A stretch of DNA of 64,000 nucleotides. Source: Thermohalobaculum sp039184865. Its GTDB lineage: Bacteria; Pseudomonadota; Alphaproteobacteria; Rhodobacterales; Rhodobacteraceae. The notes beneath the pieces are model-generated. The model was given only the letters and a program-made list of their open reading frames with translations, was not told the DNA's origin and ran no database searches. The stretch spans positions 10,645-74,644 of the forward strand of contig JBCDAV010000026.1 in NCBI GenBank assembly GCA_039184865.1. Direction: 5' to 3'. The translations under genes and the position numbers were made by a program. Below are positions 7,171 through 15,672 of the stretch, one piece after another (within the stretch, counting starts at the first letter, position 1; each line of letters opens with the position of its first letter).

Positions 7171-9563
7171 CAGGCTGCGTCCTGTATCTTCTTGATCAGA
7201 CCCTCGGGGCCGATCCGAATTATTGCTCCGGTGGGACAGGCGCGCACGCAGGCGGGTCCGCCGCGCACGTCCTCACAAAGATCGCACTTGCGCGCCAACT
7301 CCTTGTTTTCCTTGGATTTCACGGCGGCACGTCGCTCACCTGGCCGATCCCCGGCGCCGAACAGAAGCCAGGTCAGCAGGAAGCCGCGCTTCTTGGGCGT
7401 CGCACTCAACTGAATGGCGTCGTAGGGACAGTTCCGGGCGCAGTTGCCGCATCCGATGCAGGTGTCGTTGATCTGGACCGCGCCGCCGGACGAACGGTAG
7501 AGCGCGTTCGGCGGGCAGTCGGCCATGCAGTGCGGATGCTCGCAATGGCGGCACGAGATCGGAATGTGCACCTGGGCCTGGGCGTCGCGCGCGGAATAGG
7601 TCGGACCGGCAGCGCGGCTGAGCCGCGGGATGCCGTCATGCGTCTCGGCACAGGCCTTCTCGCAGAAGTCGCAGCGCACGCAGAGCTTGTTGTCGATGGC
7701 GATGGCATTCGTTGCCTCGCCGATCCCGTTCTGCATCAGGAAGTCGACGATCTTGCTCTTGGCCGCGTTGCCCGAGGCGCGCGCGCCCGTGCTGGCCGCC
7801 CGGTCGGCAGAGACCTTCTGGACGATCTGACGAACCTTCGGGTTCTTTTCGAGCAGTCGGACGAAAACGTCCTTCTGGATCTTGAGCGCCTCGACGCCGA
7901 CGGCTGCCCGCACCGTCGCGTTGCGCGGGGCGTCGTTCAGTAGCGCCGTCTCGCCGACCATGCTGCCCGCGGGCAGATAGGCGAGCACAACATCCTTGCC
8001 GCCGAACTCGCGGGTCACAGCCGTTGAGCCCGACTGGATGACGAACACCGCGTCGGCCTCGCCACCCTCCTTCATCAATGCCTCGCCGCGCGAGAAGTTG
8101 ATGACCTCGTAGGTGTCCATGACCTCCTTGAGGTCGAACTGGGTCAGCTGCGGCGACAGGAAGGTCTGCATCTTGCGCAGGACGATGGTGTCCATCAGCG
8201 TCTTGCGCGCAGTGGCCGAGGAGGCGATCAGCTTCAGTGCTGCATTACGCGGGATCTCGATCACGGTCGCCCCGGCCATCCCGCCGACCGCGTCGGAGTT
8301 GCGGCGCCGCCCCATCACGAGACCCATCTCGCCGAAGAACGACCCCTTCTGGACATCGAAGGACGTCGTCTCGTTGATCGGGATCTCGACCTCGCCGCGG
8401 ACGATGACGAACAGACTGTCACCCGCGTCGCCCTTGCGAATGATCGTGCTGCCATGCGGATGGACCTGAATTTCCGCCTCGAGCAGGAATTCGCGTAATT
8501 GCAGGATCGTCAGACCGTTGAAGAGATCGACGCTGTCGCGCACCTCGTTGAGCAGATCGTGGACCGAGCGCCCCTGCAACAACGCGCCGAACTTTTCGGA
8601 CAGCATCGGGATGTCGGCGCCGTCGACCGGATCGCCGGCGATCGTCTGGATCACCTCGTAACCCTGGTTGAGGCAGTGCTTGATCAGCGGATAGCCCGCC
8701 AGCGCGCCAACGAAGTAGATCCCGGTGCGGTCGCTCTCATAGCTCTCCGAGACACGCGGGAAATCGGCGCCTTCCTCGAACACACCGCCGATCGCCTCGA
8801 CGAACTTTCTCGGGGCGATGGCCCCTATGCGCGCGATCACCCGATCTGCGCGGACGATCTGCTCGCCTTCGGGGCTCTTCAGGACAATCGCGTTGTCTTC
8901 GACCCGGACCGGGCTGGTGTTGTAGGCGCACTCGATCAGCTCGTCCTTGATCGCGCCCATGATCAGCGAAATGTTGCCAGGCTTGGCGCGTGCGAACTCC
9001 CGCTTTCGATTGACGATCGTTACCCGGTTTTCGTTCTGCGCGAGTGCGACCGCGTTCTCGATCGCCGCGTCGCCCGCACCGACGACCACGACATCCTTGT
9101 CCCAGTAATCCTTCGGATCGTCGAGTTGGTACTCGACCAACCCGTTGTCCTCGCCATCGACGCCCATCTTGCGCAGGTTGCCCTGCAGGCCGATGGCGAT
9201 GACGACGGTTTCGGCCTGGACCGTTTCGCCCGAGGCAAGCTGCACCGAGAAGTTCCCGGCCTCGCCTTCGACGCCAGTGACATCGGCGCCGTAGCGGACG
9301 TTCACGCCGAGTTCGTTCACCCGCGCGGTCCAGTTTGCGAGCAGGTTCTCCCGCGAGTCGGCCTGGAATTCGACACCTGCGCGCACCGGCAACGCGTCGG
9401 GTGTCGCCATGATGTACTTACCCTTCTGGTATTTGAAGATCGTATTGGACAGTTGCTGCGCGCGCTCCAACAGGACATGGCTCATGCCCATCGAGGCCGC
9501 TCTGGTGGCTGCGCTGATTCCGGCAGGGCCAGAACCGACAATGGCTACCTTATAAGTCGTCAC
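7170..9563 (-). CDS. thioredoxin-reductase-like flavoprotein with two cNMP-binding domains and four [4Fe-4S] clusters, 797 aa
   Basis: Residues 1-315 are a two-dinucleotide-domain flavoprotein: FAD motif GSGPAG (10-15), NAD(P)H motif VVGAGDAAIE (160-169) and a C-terminal FAD signature GIYFVGALAG. The redox CxxC of true thioredoxin reductases is absent, so electrons must leave another way. Two cyclic-nucleotide-binding domains follow (about 350-460 and 470-580); the second has the canonical phosphate cassette GETALL..PRNATVRA. The C-terminus has four ferredoxin-type motifs at about 628 (CX2CX2CX3C), 671 (CX2CX4CX3C), 702 (CX2CX2CX3C) and 760 (CX2CX8CX3C), as in DmsB/HycB-type subunits. There is no signal peptide, so it is cytoplasmic. 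It starts at GTG 9563 with a GAGGGTGAT site upstream. Role inferred: cNMP-gated NAD(P)H:membrane electron transfer. Confidence 0.85.
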   Translation of the reverse strand: MTTYKVAIVGSGPAGISAATRAASMGMSHVLLERAQQLSNTIFKYQKGKYIMATPDALPVRAGVEFQADSRENLLANWTARVNELGVNVRYGADVTGVEGEAGNFSVQLASGETVQAETVVIAIGLQGNLRKMGVDGEDNGLVEYQLDDPKDYWDKDVVVVGAGDAAIENAVALAQNENRVTIVNRKREFARAKPGNISLIMGAIKDELIECAYNTSPVRVEDNAIVLKSPEGEQIVRADRVIARIGAIAPRKFVEAIGGVFEEGADFPRVSESYESDRTGIYFVGALAGYPLIKHCLNQGYEVIQTIAGDPVDGADIPMLSEKFGALLQGRSVHDLLNEVRDSVDLFNGLTILQLREFLLEAEIQVHPHGSTIIRKGDAGDSLFVIVRGEVEIPINETTSFDVQKGSFFGEMGLVMGRRRNSDAVGGMAGATVIEIPRNAALKLIASSATARKTLMDTIVLRKMQTFLSPQLTQFDLKEVMDTYEVINFSRGEALMKEGGEADAVFVIQSGSTAVTREFGGKDVVLAYLPAGSMVGETALLNDAPRNATVRAAVGVEALKIQKDVFVRLLEKNPKVRQIVQKVSADRAASTGARASGNAAKSKIVDFLMQNGIGEATNAIAIDNKLCVRCDFCEKACAETHDGIPRLSRAAGPTYSARDAQAQVHIPISCRHCEHPHCMADCPPNALYRSSGGAVQINDTCIGCGNCARNCPYDAIQLSATPKKRGFLLTWLLFGAGDRPGERRAAVKSKENKELARKCDLCEDVRGGPACVRACPTGAIIRIGPEGLIKKIQDAA

Positions 9564-9630
9564 GGGTCAGTATCACCCTCTCGCTCATAATCTTACCGGC
9601 ACGAATGCCTCGGCAACGCAGGAACTACGC

Positions 9631-10932
9631 TTACGGAAGGGACGCCTGGAACGAACGCATAGCCGACGTGAACTGGCCGGCGCTGTAACGGTCATCACTC
9701 TCGACCGTCGAAAACACTTCATCGAGAACCGCGCTCAGGCGGTCGTAATCGGCGTCAGAAATGTGCTCGCCGTTGATCAGCGCCGCCAACGTCGAGTCGA
9801 TCACCAGCGCCGTCTGTTCCGCTGTCGCGTAGTCCGAGAACTGACCGGACGCGCCGTTGTTCGCGAGAACCCCCAGGATCTCGCGCATTTCGGCGCCGTC
9901 GAAGGAACGTGTCGCCAGGCTTTCGACAGCCCGCTGGGCAGTCGCCTGCATCTGCTTGGCCGCGGCAACGACTGCGCCGCGGTTCTGGCTCGCCGCTGCG
10001 TGCAGCCGGCGGATATCCCCGCTGATCTGATCGCCAAGACCCGGCTCGGCGAAGCTCATCGCGATCCGCAGCATCTTCATGTGCGCATCGTCGAACTTCG
10101 GCTGGCCGCGCTTGTTGACCGACGCCTTGCGCTTGACGCTCATCGGCGCGTGACAGCCATGGCAATCGAAAAATGCCATCTCGGGGAAGAAGCCCAAAGT
10201 GCCCGTCTGCGGGTCGGCCAGCAGGGACATGCGGCGCTCGGTGGCCATGGCCTGACCGACGGCCCAGACCCGAACGCCGTCTATGTTCGATTTCCGCTCC
10301 ACGTAGTCTTCGTCGACCGTGTGGTGGGCGTTGATCTCGGTGTAGCTGTCCAGTTCGAAACTGACGCGCGGATGACCGGCCGCGAGCAGACGGTGCCCGG
10401 CGAACTGGTCCGAGGCGCCGAAATGACAGTCGAGACAGATGGCCGCCCGGCGGATCGGATCGTGCGTGGGGCGCAGACCCTGGTCGCGCAGCTCCTCGAT
10501 CGTCACGTCAAGATCGTGATGGGTGTCGAGCCAGATGCCGGACGCACCGTGACAGGATTCGCAGCTTACACCCTCTTCGACATTGTAGAGCGCGCCGTGC
10601 TGACCAGCGGGCGCGTTCGTCGTGTGGCAGTCGAGACAAAGACCTGCGGAGGTCGGCGTGCCGACGCCCATGTTGCGGGCGATCCTGTTCGCCTGGTCGC
10701 TGAGCAATACGAGATAGCTCTTCGAATGCGGCCCTTGGGACCAGATCGCATACTCGTTGCGATCGACATTCGAATCGACTGCGGGGGCAGTAAGCTCATG
10801 GCAACCGGCCTGCGTGCAGCTCGCCGCGCCATTGTAAGTGTGCGGGTCCTTGATCGACCCCGCTACCGCTGCCCCACTCAGCGTCAATGTTAAAATTGAG
10901 ACGGCTAGTGCCGTCACCGCAAGCGCATTCAA
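9631..10932 (-). CDS. periplasmic pentahaem cytochrome c (c554-type), paralogue A, 433 aa
   Basis: Haem sites: CX4CH at residue 39 (CTQAGCH), then CXXCH at 99 (CLDCH), 124 (CESCH), 166 (CLDCH) and about 254 (CHGCH). The N-terminus is a signal peptide ending near AAVA-GS. The start is a TTG at 10932 supported by a strong GGAGGGG site six bases upstream; no in-frame ATG precedes the signal peptide. It is a paralogue of the cytochrome at 3136-4470, sharing the haem spacing, TSAGLCLDCHT, GHPRVSFEL and VWAVGQAM. It opens the operon, 67 bp before the flavoprotein gene. The C-terminal third is helical and haem-free. Function inferred as periplasmic electron carrier or terminal reductase of this system. 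Confidence 0.88.
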   Translation of the reverse strand: MNALAVTALAVSILTLTLSGAAVAGSIKDPHTYNGAASCTQAGCHELTAPAVDSNVDRNEYAIWSQGPHSKSYLVLLSDQANRIARNMGVGTPTSAGLCLDCHTTNAPAGQHGALYNVEEGVSCESCHGASGIWLDTHHDLDVTIEELRDQGLRPTHDPIRRAAICLDCHFGASDQFAGHRLLAAGHPRVSFELDSYTEINAHHTVDEDYVERKSNIDGVRVWAVGQAMATERRMSLLADPQTGTLGFFPEMAFFDCHGCHAPMSVKRKASVNKRGQPKFDDAHMKMLRIAMSFAEPGLGDQISGDIRRLHAAASQNRGAVVAAAKQMQATAQRAVESLATRSFDGAEMREILGVLANNGASGQFSDYATAEQTALVIDSTLAALINGEHISDADYDRLSAVLDEVFSTVESDDRYSAGQFTSAMRSFQASLP

Positions 10933-11158
10933 TGTTCCCCTCCAGCTGCGTCTTTCTCCTCTGCGCCCCCCGGTCGCAGGCTCGAAATGTCACGTTGCTG
11001 GGAGGAAGGGTACTACCTCGATCTGAAAGTGCAAAGCAGTAAAAGGGCTTGACATAGGGTGGCAGGTCTGGTGCGCGCCCACTTTTTCACATTGGAGGCG
11101 CGCTTTCCACGGCTCGGAACACGTATGCCGATCTATCAACCTGAAGGTGCGCGACCCC

Positions 11159-12145
11159 TCAGAGACCGGCAATCAACGCCTTGAGATCGGCCTGCGGACG
11201 GGCTCCGATATGGCTGATAATCTCGCCCGCGGCAGCACATCCCATGGCGGCGGCGCGCGCATCATCGGCACCTTGAGCGAGCCCCGCAAGAAAACCGGCG
11301 GCAAAGAGATCGCCTGCCCCGGTGGTATCGACCACATCGGTTGCCTGCGCCGGGACACGGGTTCTTTGATCGCCCCGGACGATGACAGCACCCTCAGCCG
11401 ACATGGTCACAGCAGCGATGGAGCAATCGGCCGAAACCTGGGACAGCGCATGGTCGAGATCGTCCGTCTGGTAGAGCGACATAAGCTCGGCCTGATTGGC
11501 GAACAGCAGATCCATCTCGTCCCGGATCAGGCGCCGGAAGTCATCCCTGTGGCGATCGACGCAGAAAGGGTCCGAAAGCGTGATCGACGTGTTACCGCCG
11601 TTCTTCTTGGTCGCCCAGATCGCGCGTGCATAGGCGGCCTTCGCTTCAGGTGTGTCGAACAGATACCCTTCTAGATATAGCCAGTCGGCGCGGCCCATCA
11701 GATCGACATCTATATCGTCTGCGACCAGACCGACCGAGGCACCGAGAAACGTGCTCATCGACCGCTCGCCATCCGGCGTGACCAGAACGAGGCAGCGCGA
11801 TGTCTCGGCCTCGCTGTCTTCCGGCGCGACCGGGCCGGAGTACTCGACGCCCTGCGCCCTAAGGTCATGGCCGAAGATCTGGCCAAGCTGATCGTCCCGG
11901 ACCTTGCCGAGAAATCCGGTCGTCGCACCGAGCGCCGCCGCACCTGCGGCCGTGTTTGCAGCCGAGCCGCCCGAGATCTCGGTCGCTGCGGGCATGGCAC
12001 CGTAGAGTGACTGCGCCCGATCCTGGTCGATCAGGGTCATGATGCCCTTCTCGACCTCGTTCGATCCGAGGAACGCATCGTCGATCTGAGCGACGACATC
12101 GACAATCGCGTTGCCGATGGCGACAACGTCCAAACGGTTGCTCAC
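11159..12145 (-). CDS. PfkB-family carbohydrate kinase, adenosine-kinase type, 328 aa
   Basis: Ribokinase-fold kinase of the adenosine kinase subgroup. The substrate-lid motif SGGSAANTAAG lies near residue 58, and the PfkB signature DTTGAGDLFAAGFL with the catalytic Asp and anion hole is near residue 272. Length (328) is normal. It would phosphorylate adenosine or a related nucleoside or sugar in the cytoplasm. The start codon overlaps the stop of the endonuclease III gene by four bases (ATGA), so the two are co-translated. The alphaproteobacterial homologues are usually annotated as adenosine kinase; substrate identity is not proven by the motifs. Confidence 0.9.
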   Translation of the reverse strand: MSNRLDVVAIGNAIVDVVAQIDDAFLGSNEVEKGIMTLIDQDRAQSLYGAMPAATEISGGSAANTAAGAAALGATTGFLGKVRDDQLGQIFGHDLRAQGVEYSGPVAPEDSEAETSRCLVLVTPDGERSMSTFLGASVGLVADDIDVDLMGRADWLYLEGYLFDTPEAKAAYARAIWATKKNGGNTSITLSDPFCVDRHRDDFRRLIRDEMDLLFANQAELMSLYQTDDLDHALSQVSADCSIAAVTMSAEGAVIVRGDQRTRVPAQATDVVDTTGAGDLFAAGFLAGLAQGADDARAAAMGCAAAGEIISHIGARPQADLKALIAGL

Positions 12146-12786
12146 AGGGTCTTCTCCTCGAATTCACAGAGGTCCTCGATGGGACAGTTGGGACAGTCAG
12201 GCTTGCGCGCCTTGCAGATATAGCGGCCGTGCAGGATCAGCCAGTGGTGCGCGTGGCGTTGGTACTCGGCGGGCACGTTGTCCTCAATCGCTCTTTCGAC
12301 AACGTTGACATCCTTGCCTGGACAGATGCCGGTGCGGTTGCCGATGCGAAATATATGCGTGTCGACAGCCTGGGCAGGATGACCCCACCACATATTCAGG
12401 ACGACGTTTGCCGTCTTGCGCCCGACACCCGGAAGCGATGAAAGCGCGGCGCGCGACGACGGCACCTCGCCGCCATAGTCGTCGACGAGGATTCTGCTCA
12501 GTTTGATGACGTTCTTGGCCTTGTTGCGATAGAGGCCGATCGTGCGGATGTGCTCGATCAGCCGTTCCTCGCCAAGCGCGAGCATCTTTTCCGGCGTCTC
12601 GGCAATCTTGAAGAGCTCGGCAGTGGCCTTGTTGACGCCCTTGTCGGTCGCCTGCGCGGAAAGTGCCACGGCGACGACCAACGTGTAGGCATTCACGTGA
12701 TCGAGCTCGCCCTTTGGCTCGGGTTCGGCCATGGCAAAGCGCGAAAAGATCTCGCGCATCCGGTGATAGTCGAGCTGCGTGGCCAT
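12142..12786 (-). CDS. nth: endonuclease III, base-excision DNA glycosylase/AP lyase
   Basis: 214 residues, the usual size. The helix-hairpin-helix with catalytic Lys (LPGVGRKTANVVLN) is followed by the catalytic Asp region (VDTHIFRIGNRTG), and the C-terminal iron-sulfur loop CX6CX2CX5C (CKARKPDCPNCPIEDLC) is complete. It removes oxidised pyrimidines and nicks the abasic site. It is the first gene of a two-gene operon with the PfkB kinase, overlapping it by 4 bp. ATG 12786 is the only start that keeps the full N-terminal helix. Confidence 0.97.
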   Translation of the reverse strand: MATQLDYHRMREIFSRFAMAEPEPKGELDHVNAYTLVVAVALSAQATDKGVNKATAELFKIAETPEKMLALGEERLIEHIRTIGLYRNKAKNVIKLSRILVDDYGGEVPSSRAALSSLPGVGRKTANVVLNMWWGHPAQAVDTHIFRIGNRTGICPGKDVNVVERAIEDNVPAEYQRHAHHWLILHGRYICKARKPDCPNCPIEDLCEFEEKTL

Positions 12787-12855
12787 GACGGGCCGTTAGC
12801 AGGAGAGCGTTTGGGCGACAAGCACCCGGCATGCGACCGTTGGTGCGCGATGGGT

Positions 12856-13191
12856 TCAGTCGTTCGGCGGACTCAGGAACCTCAAGCCGAAGGTCTGACC
12901 GCGCTGCCAGGCGATCTCCGCCTGAAAGCAGGCCCCGGTCTCCGGCACACGCAGGTTGAGTTTTTCCGGCGGGTGGTAACCGCGCGGCGCGATCATGCGT
13001 GCGCCATTTGCGGAGAGGTCCACGAGATCGACCTGAACCGCGTCGCCTTCCATGTCCCGCACGATCCCGAAATAGGAGACGACATTGCGTTCCACAGAAC
13101 GGCGCGAGAGATCGACCGTGGGTGCCGCAAAGTGCGCGCCCGATGAGGCATCGTCGAACGTCTCGTCGCCGTCGCGACCGACCGATCCCAT
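12856..13191 (-). CDS. PilZ domain protein, 111 aa
   Basis: A short cytoplasmic protein with the two PilZ signatures: an Arg-rich RRSVERN block near residue 31 and DLSANGARM near residue 59 (D/NxSxxG). This suggests binding of cyclic di-GMP. Further strands (KLNLRVPETG, FQAEIAWQRG, FGLRFL) complete the small beta-barrel. I start it at ATG 13191, six bases after a GGAGGG site, rather than at the longer frame beginning at 13290, whose extra residues look non-coding. It stands alone between nth and a rhodanese gene on the same strand. No output domain is fused to it. Confidence 0.82.
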   Translation of the reverse strand: MGSVGRDGDETFDDASSGAHFAAPTVDLSRRSVERNVVSYFGIVRDMEGDAVQVDLVDLSANGARMIAPRGYHPPEKLNLRVPETGACFQAEIAWQRGQTFGLRFLSPPND

Positions 13192-13289
13192 GAAAATCCC
13201 TCCGAACATGAACGTACCGAATGTCGCACGTGAACATTGCCAGAGATTTAAGGGGCTTGGTTGACCCGTCGATCGGCGCCCGAAGACCA

Positions 13290-13715
13290 CTATTCCGTGA
13301 GCGGCGGTGTGCCTGCCGCGCGCACGGGCAGGGAACGGGCCAGCCAGCCAGGGGCGCCCTCCGCACCGAACATGCCTTCCGGCACATTGACGATCCGATG
13401 CATGCCGCGCTGAGCGAGCGCCGATGCGACGTAGCCGGAGCGCCCGCCGGAGGCGCAGATCACGGCCAGACCGCGATCAGGATGGCGATTATAAAGCTCG
13501 AGGAGGTCCCGGACGAAACCATCGGACTTCATATCGAGAGCATGTGCGACATCTGGCACGCCGGTCTTGGCCCATTCCTCAGGCGTGCGGATGTCGACCA
13601 GGGTGATCTCCCCGGCGAGCGCCGCGCGCCGCGCTTCGTCGGCTGTCAATGTGTCCTTTGCCATCGCGATTCCAGCCCAGATGAGACAGACCAATCCGAT
13701 CAGAAGTCTCCGCAT
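13290..13715 (-). CDS. exported single-domain rhodanese-like protein, 141 aa
   Basis: A signal peptide (MRRLLIGLVCLIWAGIAMA) is followed by one rhodanese domain: TLVDIRTPEEWAKTG, and an active-site loop CASGGRSG with the catalytic cysteine near residue 86. Sulfurtransferases of this type move sulfane sulfur or bind a persulfide in the periplasm. The C-terminus ends in a short Pro-rich tail. It is divergent from trxB across about 100 bp, in which a shared promoter is plausible but not visible to me. Confidence 0.88.
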   Translation of the reverse strand: MRRLLIGLVCLIWAGIAMAKDTLTADEARRAALAGEITLVDIRTPEEWAKTGVPDVAHALDMKSDGFVRDLLELYNRHPDRGLAVICASGGRSGYVASALAQRGMHRIVNVPEGMFGAEGAPGWLARSLPVRAAGTPPLTE

Positions 13716-13819
13716 CCGCGTCTTCCCGGGTCACAAGATTTCGATGTGCGATCCTAGCCTCTTGGCGCAGCCCACCCAAGCCCGTATCTAGGGCGCTCAT
13801 GTCGCAAGGAGAGCCAGTG

Positions 13820-14782
13820 ATGTCCGAGACCCGCACGACCCGTCTGTTGATTGTTGGCTCAGGCCCGGCCGGGTACACGGCAGCGGTCTATGCCTCGCGG
13901 GCCTTGCTGGATCCGGTCCTGCTCCAGGGAATCCAACCGGGCGGACAGCTTACCATTACGACCGAGGTCGAGAACTGGCCGAGCGTGATCGAAACCCAGG
14001 GTCCCGACCTGATGCAGGCGTTCGAAGCCCATGCAAAGGCGGTAGGGACCGAGATCGTCTTCGACCATGTCAACGCACTCGATCTGTCGGCACGCCCGTT
14101 CACTGCGACCTGCGACTCCGGCACGATCTGGAAGGCCGGCTCGGTGATCCTCGCGACCGGCGCACAGGCGAAGTGGCTGGGCTTGCCGTCAGAGGAAAAG
14201 TTCAAGGGCTTCGGTGTCTCGGCCTGCGCGACCTGCGACGGATTCTTCTATCGCGGCAAGGACGTGCTCGTCATCGGCGGTGGCAACACGGCGGTCGAAG
14301 AGGCGCTCTATCTCGCCAACCTCGCTTCAAAGGTCACGCTGATCCATCGACGCGATTCGCTTCGGGCGGAGGCAATCCTGCAGAAACGCCTGTTCGAGCA
14401 TCCCAAGGTCGAGATCCTCTGGGACCACACGCTGGACGAGGTTCTGGGCTCGGATGATGACGGCGTAACCGGCGCCCGCCTCGCACATGCGCAAACCGGA
14501 GAGACCCGAGAGATCGGTGCGGCCGGAATCTTCGTCGCGATCGGCCATGCTCCGGCATCGGAACTCGTGAAAGACCAGTTGGAAACGCACATGGGCGGGT
14601 ACGTGGTTACAGCACCGGACTCGACGGCGACATCGATCCCGGGCGTTTACGCGGCAGGCGACGTGACTGATCATGTCTACCGACAGGCCGTGACGTCGGC
14701 TGGCATGGGCTGCATGGCCGCGCTCGAAGCGGAAAAATTCCTCGCCGAGCACGGGTCCGGTATCGCGCAGGCTGCCGAATAG
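13820..14782 (+). CDS. trxB: thioredoxin reductase (NADPH)
   Basis: About 320 residues. It has FAD motif GSGPAGYTAA, the redox-active CATC (in VSACATCDGFF near residue 142), NADPH motif GGGNTAVEEA followed by HRRDSLRA (the Arg residues favour NADPH), and the C-terminal FAD signature GVYAAGDVTD. It reduces thioredoxin in the cytoplasm. ATG 13820 is chosen over ATG 13799 because an AAGGAG lies eight bases before it. It contrasts directly with the flavoprotein at 7170-9563, which keeps the fold but lacks the CxxC. Confidence 0.96.
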   Translation: MSETRTTRLLIVGSGPAGYTAAVYASRALLDPVLLQGIQPGGQLTITTEVENWPSVIETQGPDLMQAFEAHAKAVGTEIVFDHVNALDLSARPFTATCDSGTIWKAGSVILATGAQAKWLGLPSEEKFKGFGVSACATCDGFFYRGKDVLVIGGGNTAVEEALYLANLASKVTLIHRRDSLRAEAILQKRLFEHPKVEILWDHTLDEVLGSDDDGVTGARLAHAQTGETREIGAAGIFVAIGHAPASELVKDQLETHMGGYVVTAPDSTATSIPGVYAAGDVTDHVYRQAVTSAGMGCMAALEAEKFLAEHGSGIAQAAE

Positions 14783-14801
14783 CGGTCCATCGGTTTAACC
14801 G

Positions 14802-15497
14802 ATGTTCGATATCCAGCAGCGTTCCTACAAGGACGAGCTTGCGAGAATTGCACAGGACCTCGGCGGCCCCTCCCTGCAGATCGGCTCCCGCACGCAGGTG
14901 ATCGACCGGAAGGCGGGAAACCACATCACATGGCGTGATCGCTTGCCCGCCGACACGTTCACCGGTGCGGATCTCGAAGCGGGCGAGAACGTCGACGCGC
15001 AATTCGACATCACATGGGATCTGGCCCGGATCCACGAGGCGCTCCCCGGCCCGAAGGCGTTCGACACTATCATCTGCGCCCATGTCCTCGAGCATGTGCG
15101 CGATCCGTTTCGCGCCGCACGGAACATCACGAATCTTCTGCTTCCCGGCGGCACTGCGTTCATTCAAGTGCCGTGGGTACAGGCGTTCCACGATTTCCCG
15201 GACGATTTCTGGCGGATCTCTTTTTCTGGCCTTCAGATCTTGTTCGGTGATCTTGTTACGACAGATGCGTGGTATTCCGGGGGCTCGTCAGATGTGTGCT
15301 ATCGCATCACCCGCGATGGCAATCCTGCGGTCGACGTCGAGGCGCTGAAACTCGAGGCTCAGGTCTTCCAACTGCTATTGCCGCAACCAGCCAATCAGGA
15401 TCTACTCAAGAAACTGAACACATCCGCCTACCTCTCGCGCGCATACATGCCGGTGACCGTCCTGACCTGGATCGCGAAGAAGCCGGAAGCGGCGTGA
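14802..15497 (+). CDS. class I SAM-dependent methyltransferase (type 11-like), 231 aa
   Basis: Visible features are a short acidic motif (DLEAGENVDAQFD) followed by FDTIICAHVLEHVRDPF, the classic post-motif with a His-containing catalytic loop found in type 11 methyltransferases, then LLPGGTAFIQVPW. The canonical GxGxG motif I is weak (LQIGSRTQ). It starts 19 bp after trxB and may be co-transcribed. Methyl acceptor unknown; the arrangement resembles enzymes acting on sugars or lipids. Confidence 0.75.
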   Translation: MFDIQQRSYKDELARIAQDLGGPSLQIGSRTQVIDRKAGNHITWRDRLPADTFTGADLEAGENVDAQFDITWDLARIHEALPGPKAFDTIICAHVLEHVRDPFRAARNITNLLLPGGTAFIQVPWVQAFHDFPDDFWRISFSGLQILFGDLVTTDAWYSGGSSDVCYRITRDGNPAVDVEALKLEAQVFQLLLPQPANQDLLKKLNTSAYLSRAYMPVTVLTWIAKKPEAA

Positions 15498-15672
15498 GCG
15501 ACAGAGGATACCCGTGGGCCAACCGTTTTTTTGTTTGATGCTGGGGCTCTCTTGGCGTGAAGGATCTCGCGATGTGCCGTGACGCGCTGGACACCTCAAC
15601 GCGACGAAAACCAACGATCTGCGCCGCGGTTCGAGCGAAGCAAATCGTCAAATTGCTGAACGTCAGAAACCG

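Noticed and set aside
8499..9590. 363-codon frame opposite the flavoprotein gene
   Set aside because: No domain and typical antisense composition; the flavoprotein has complete motifs.
1..10932. Standard MtrABC/PioAB conduit
   Set aside because: The decahaem is membrane-anchored through an FHA arm and is not like MtrA, the barrel text does not match MtrB, and extra flavin and cNMP domains are present.
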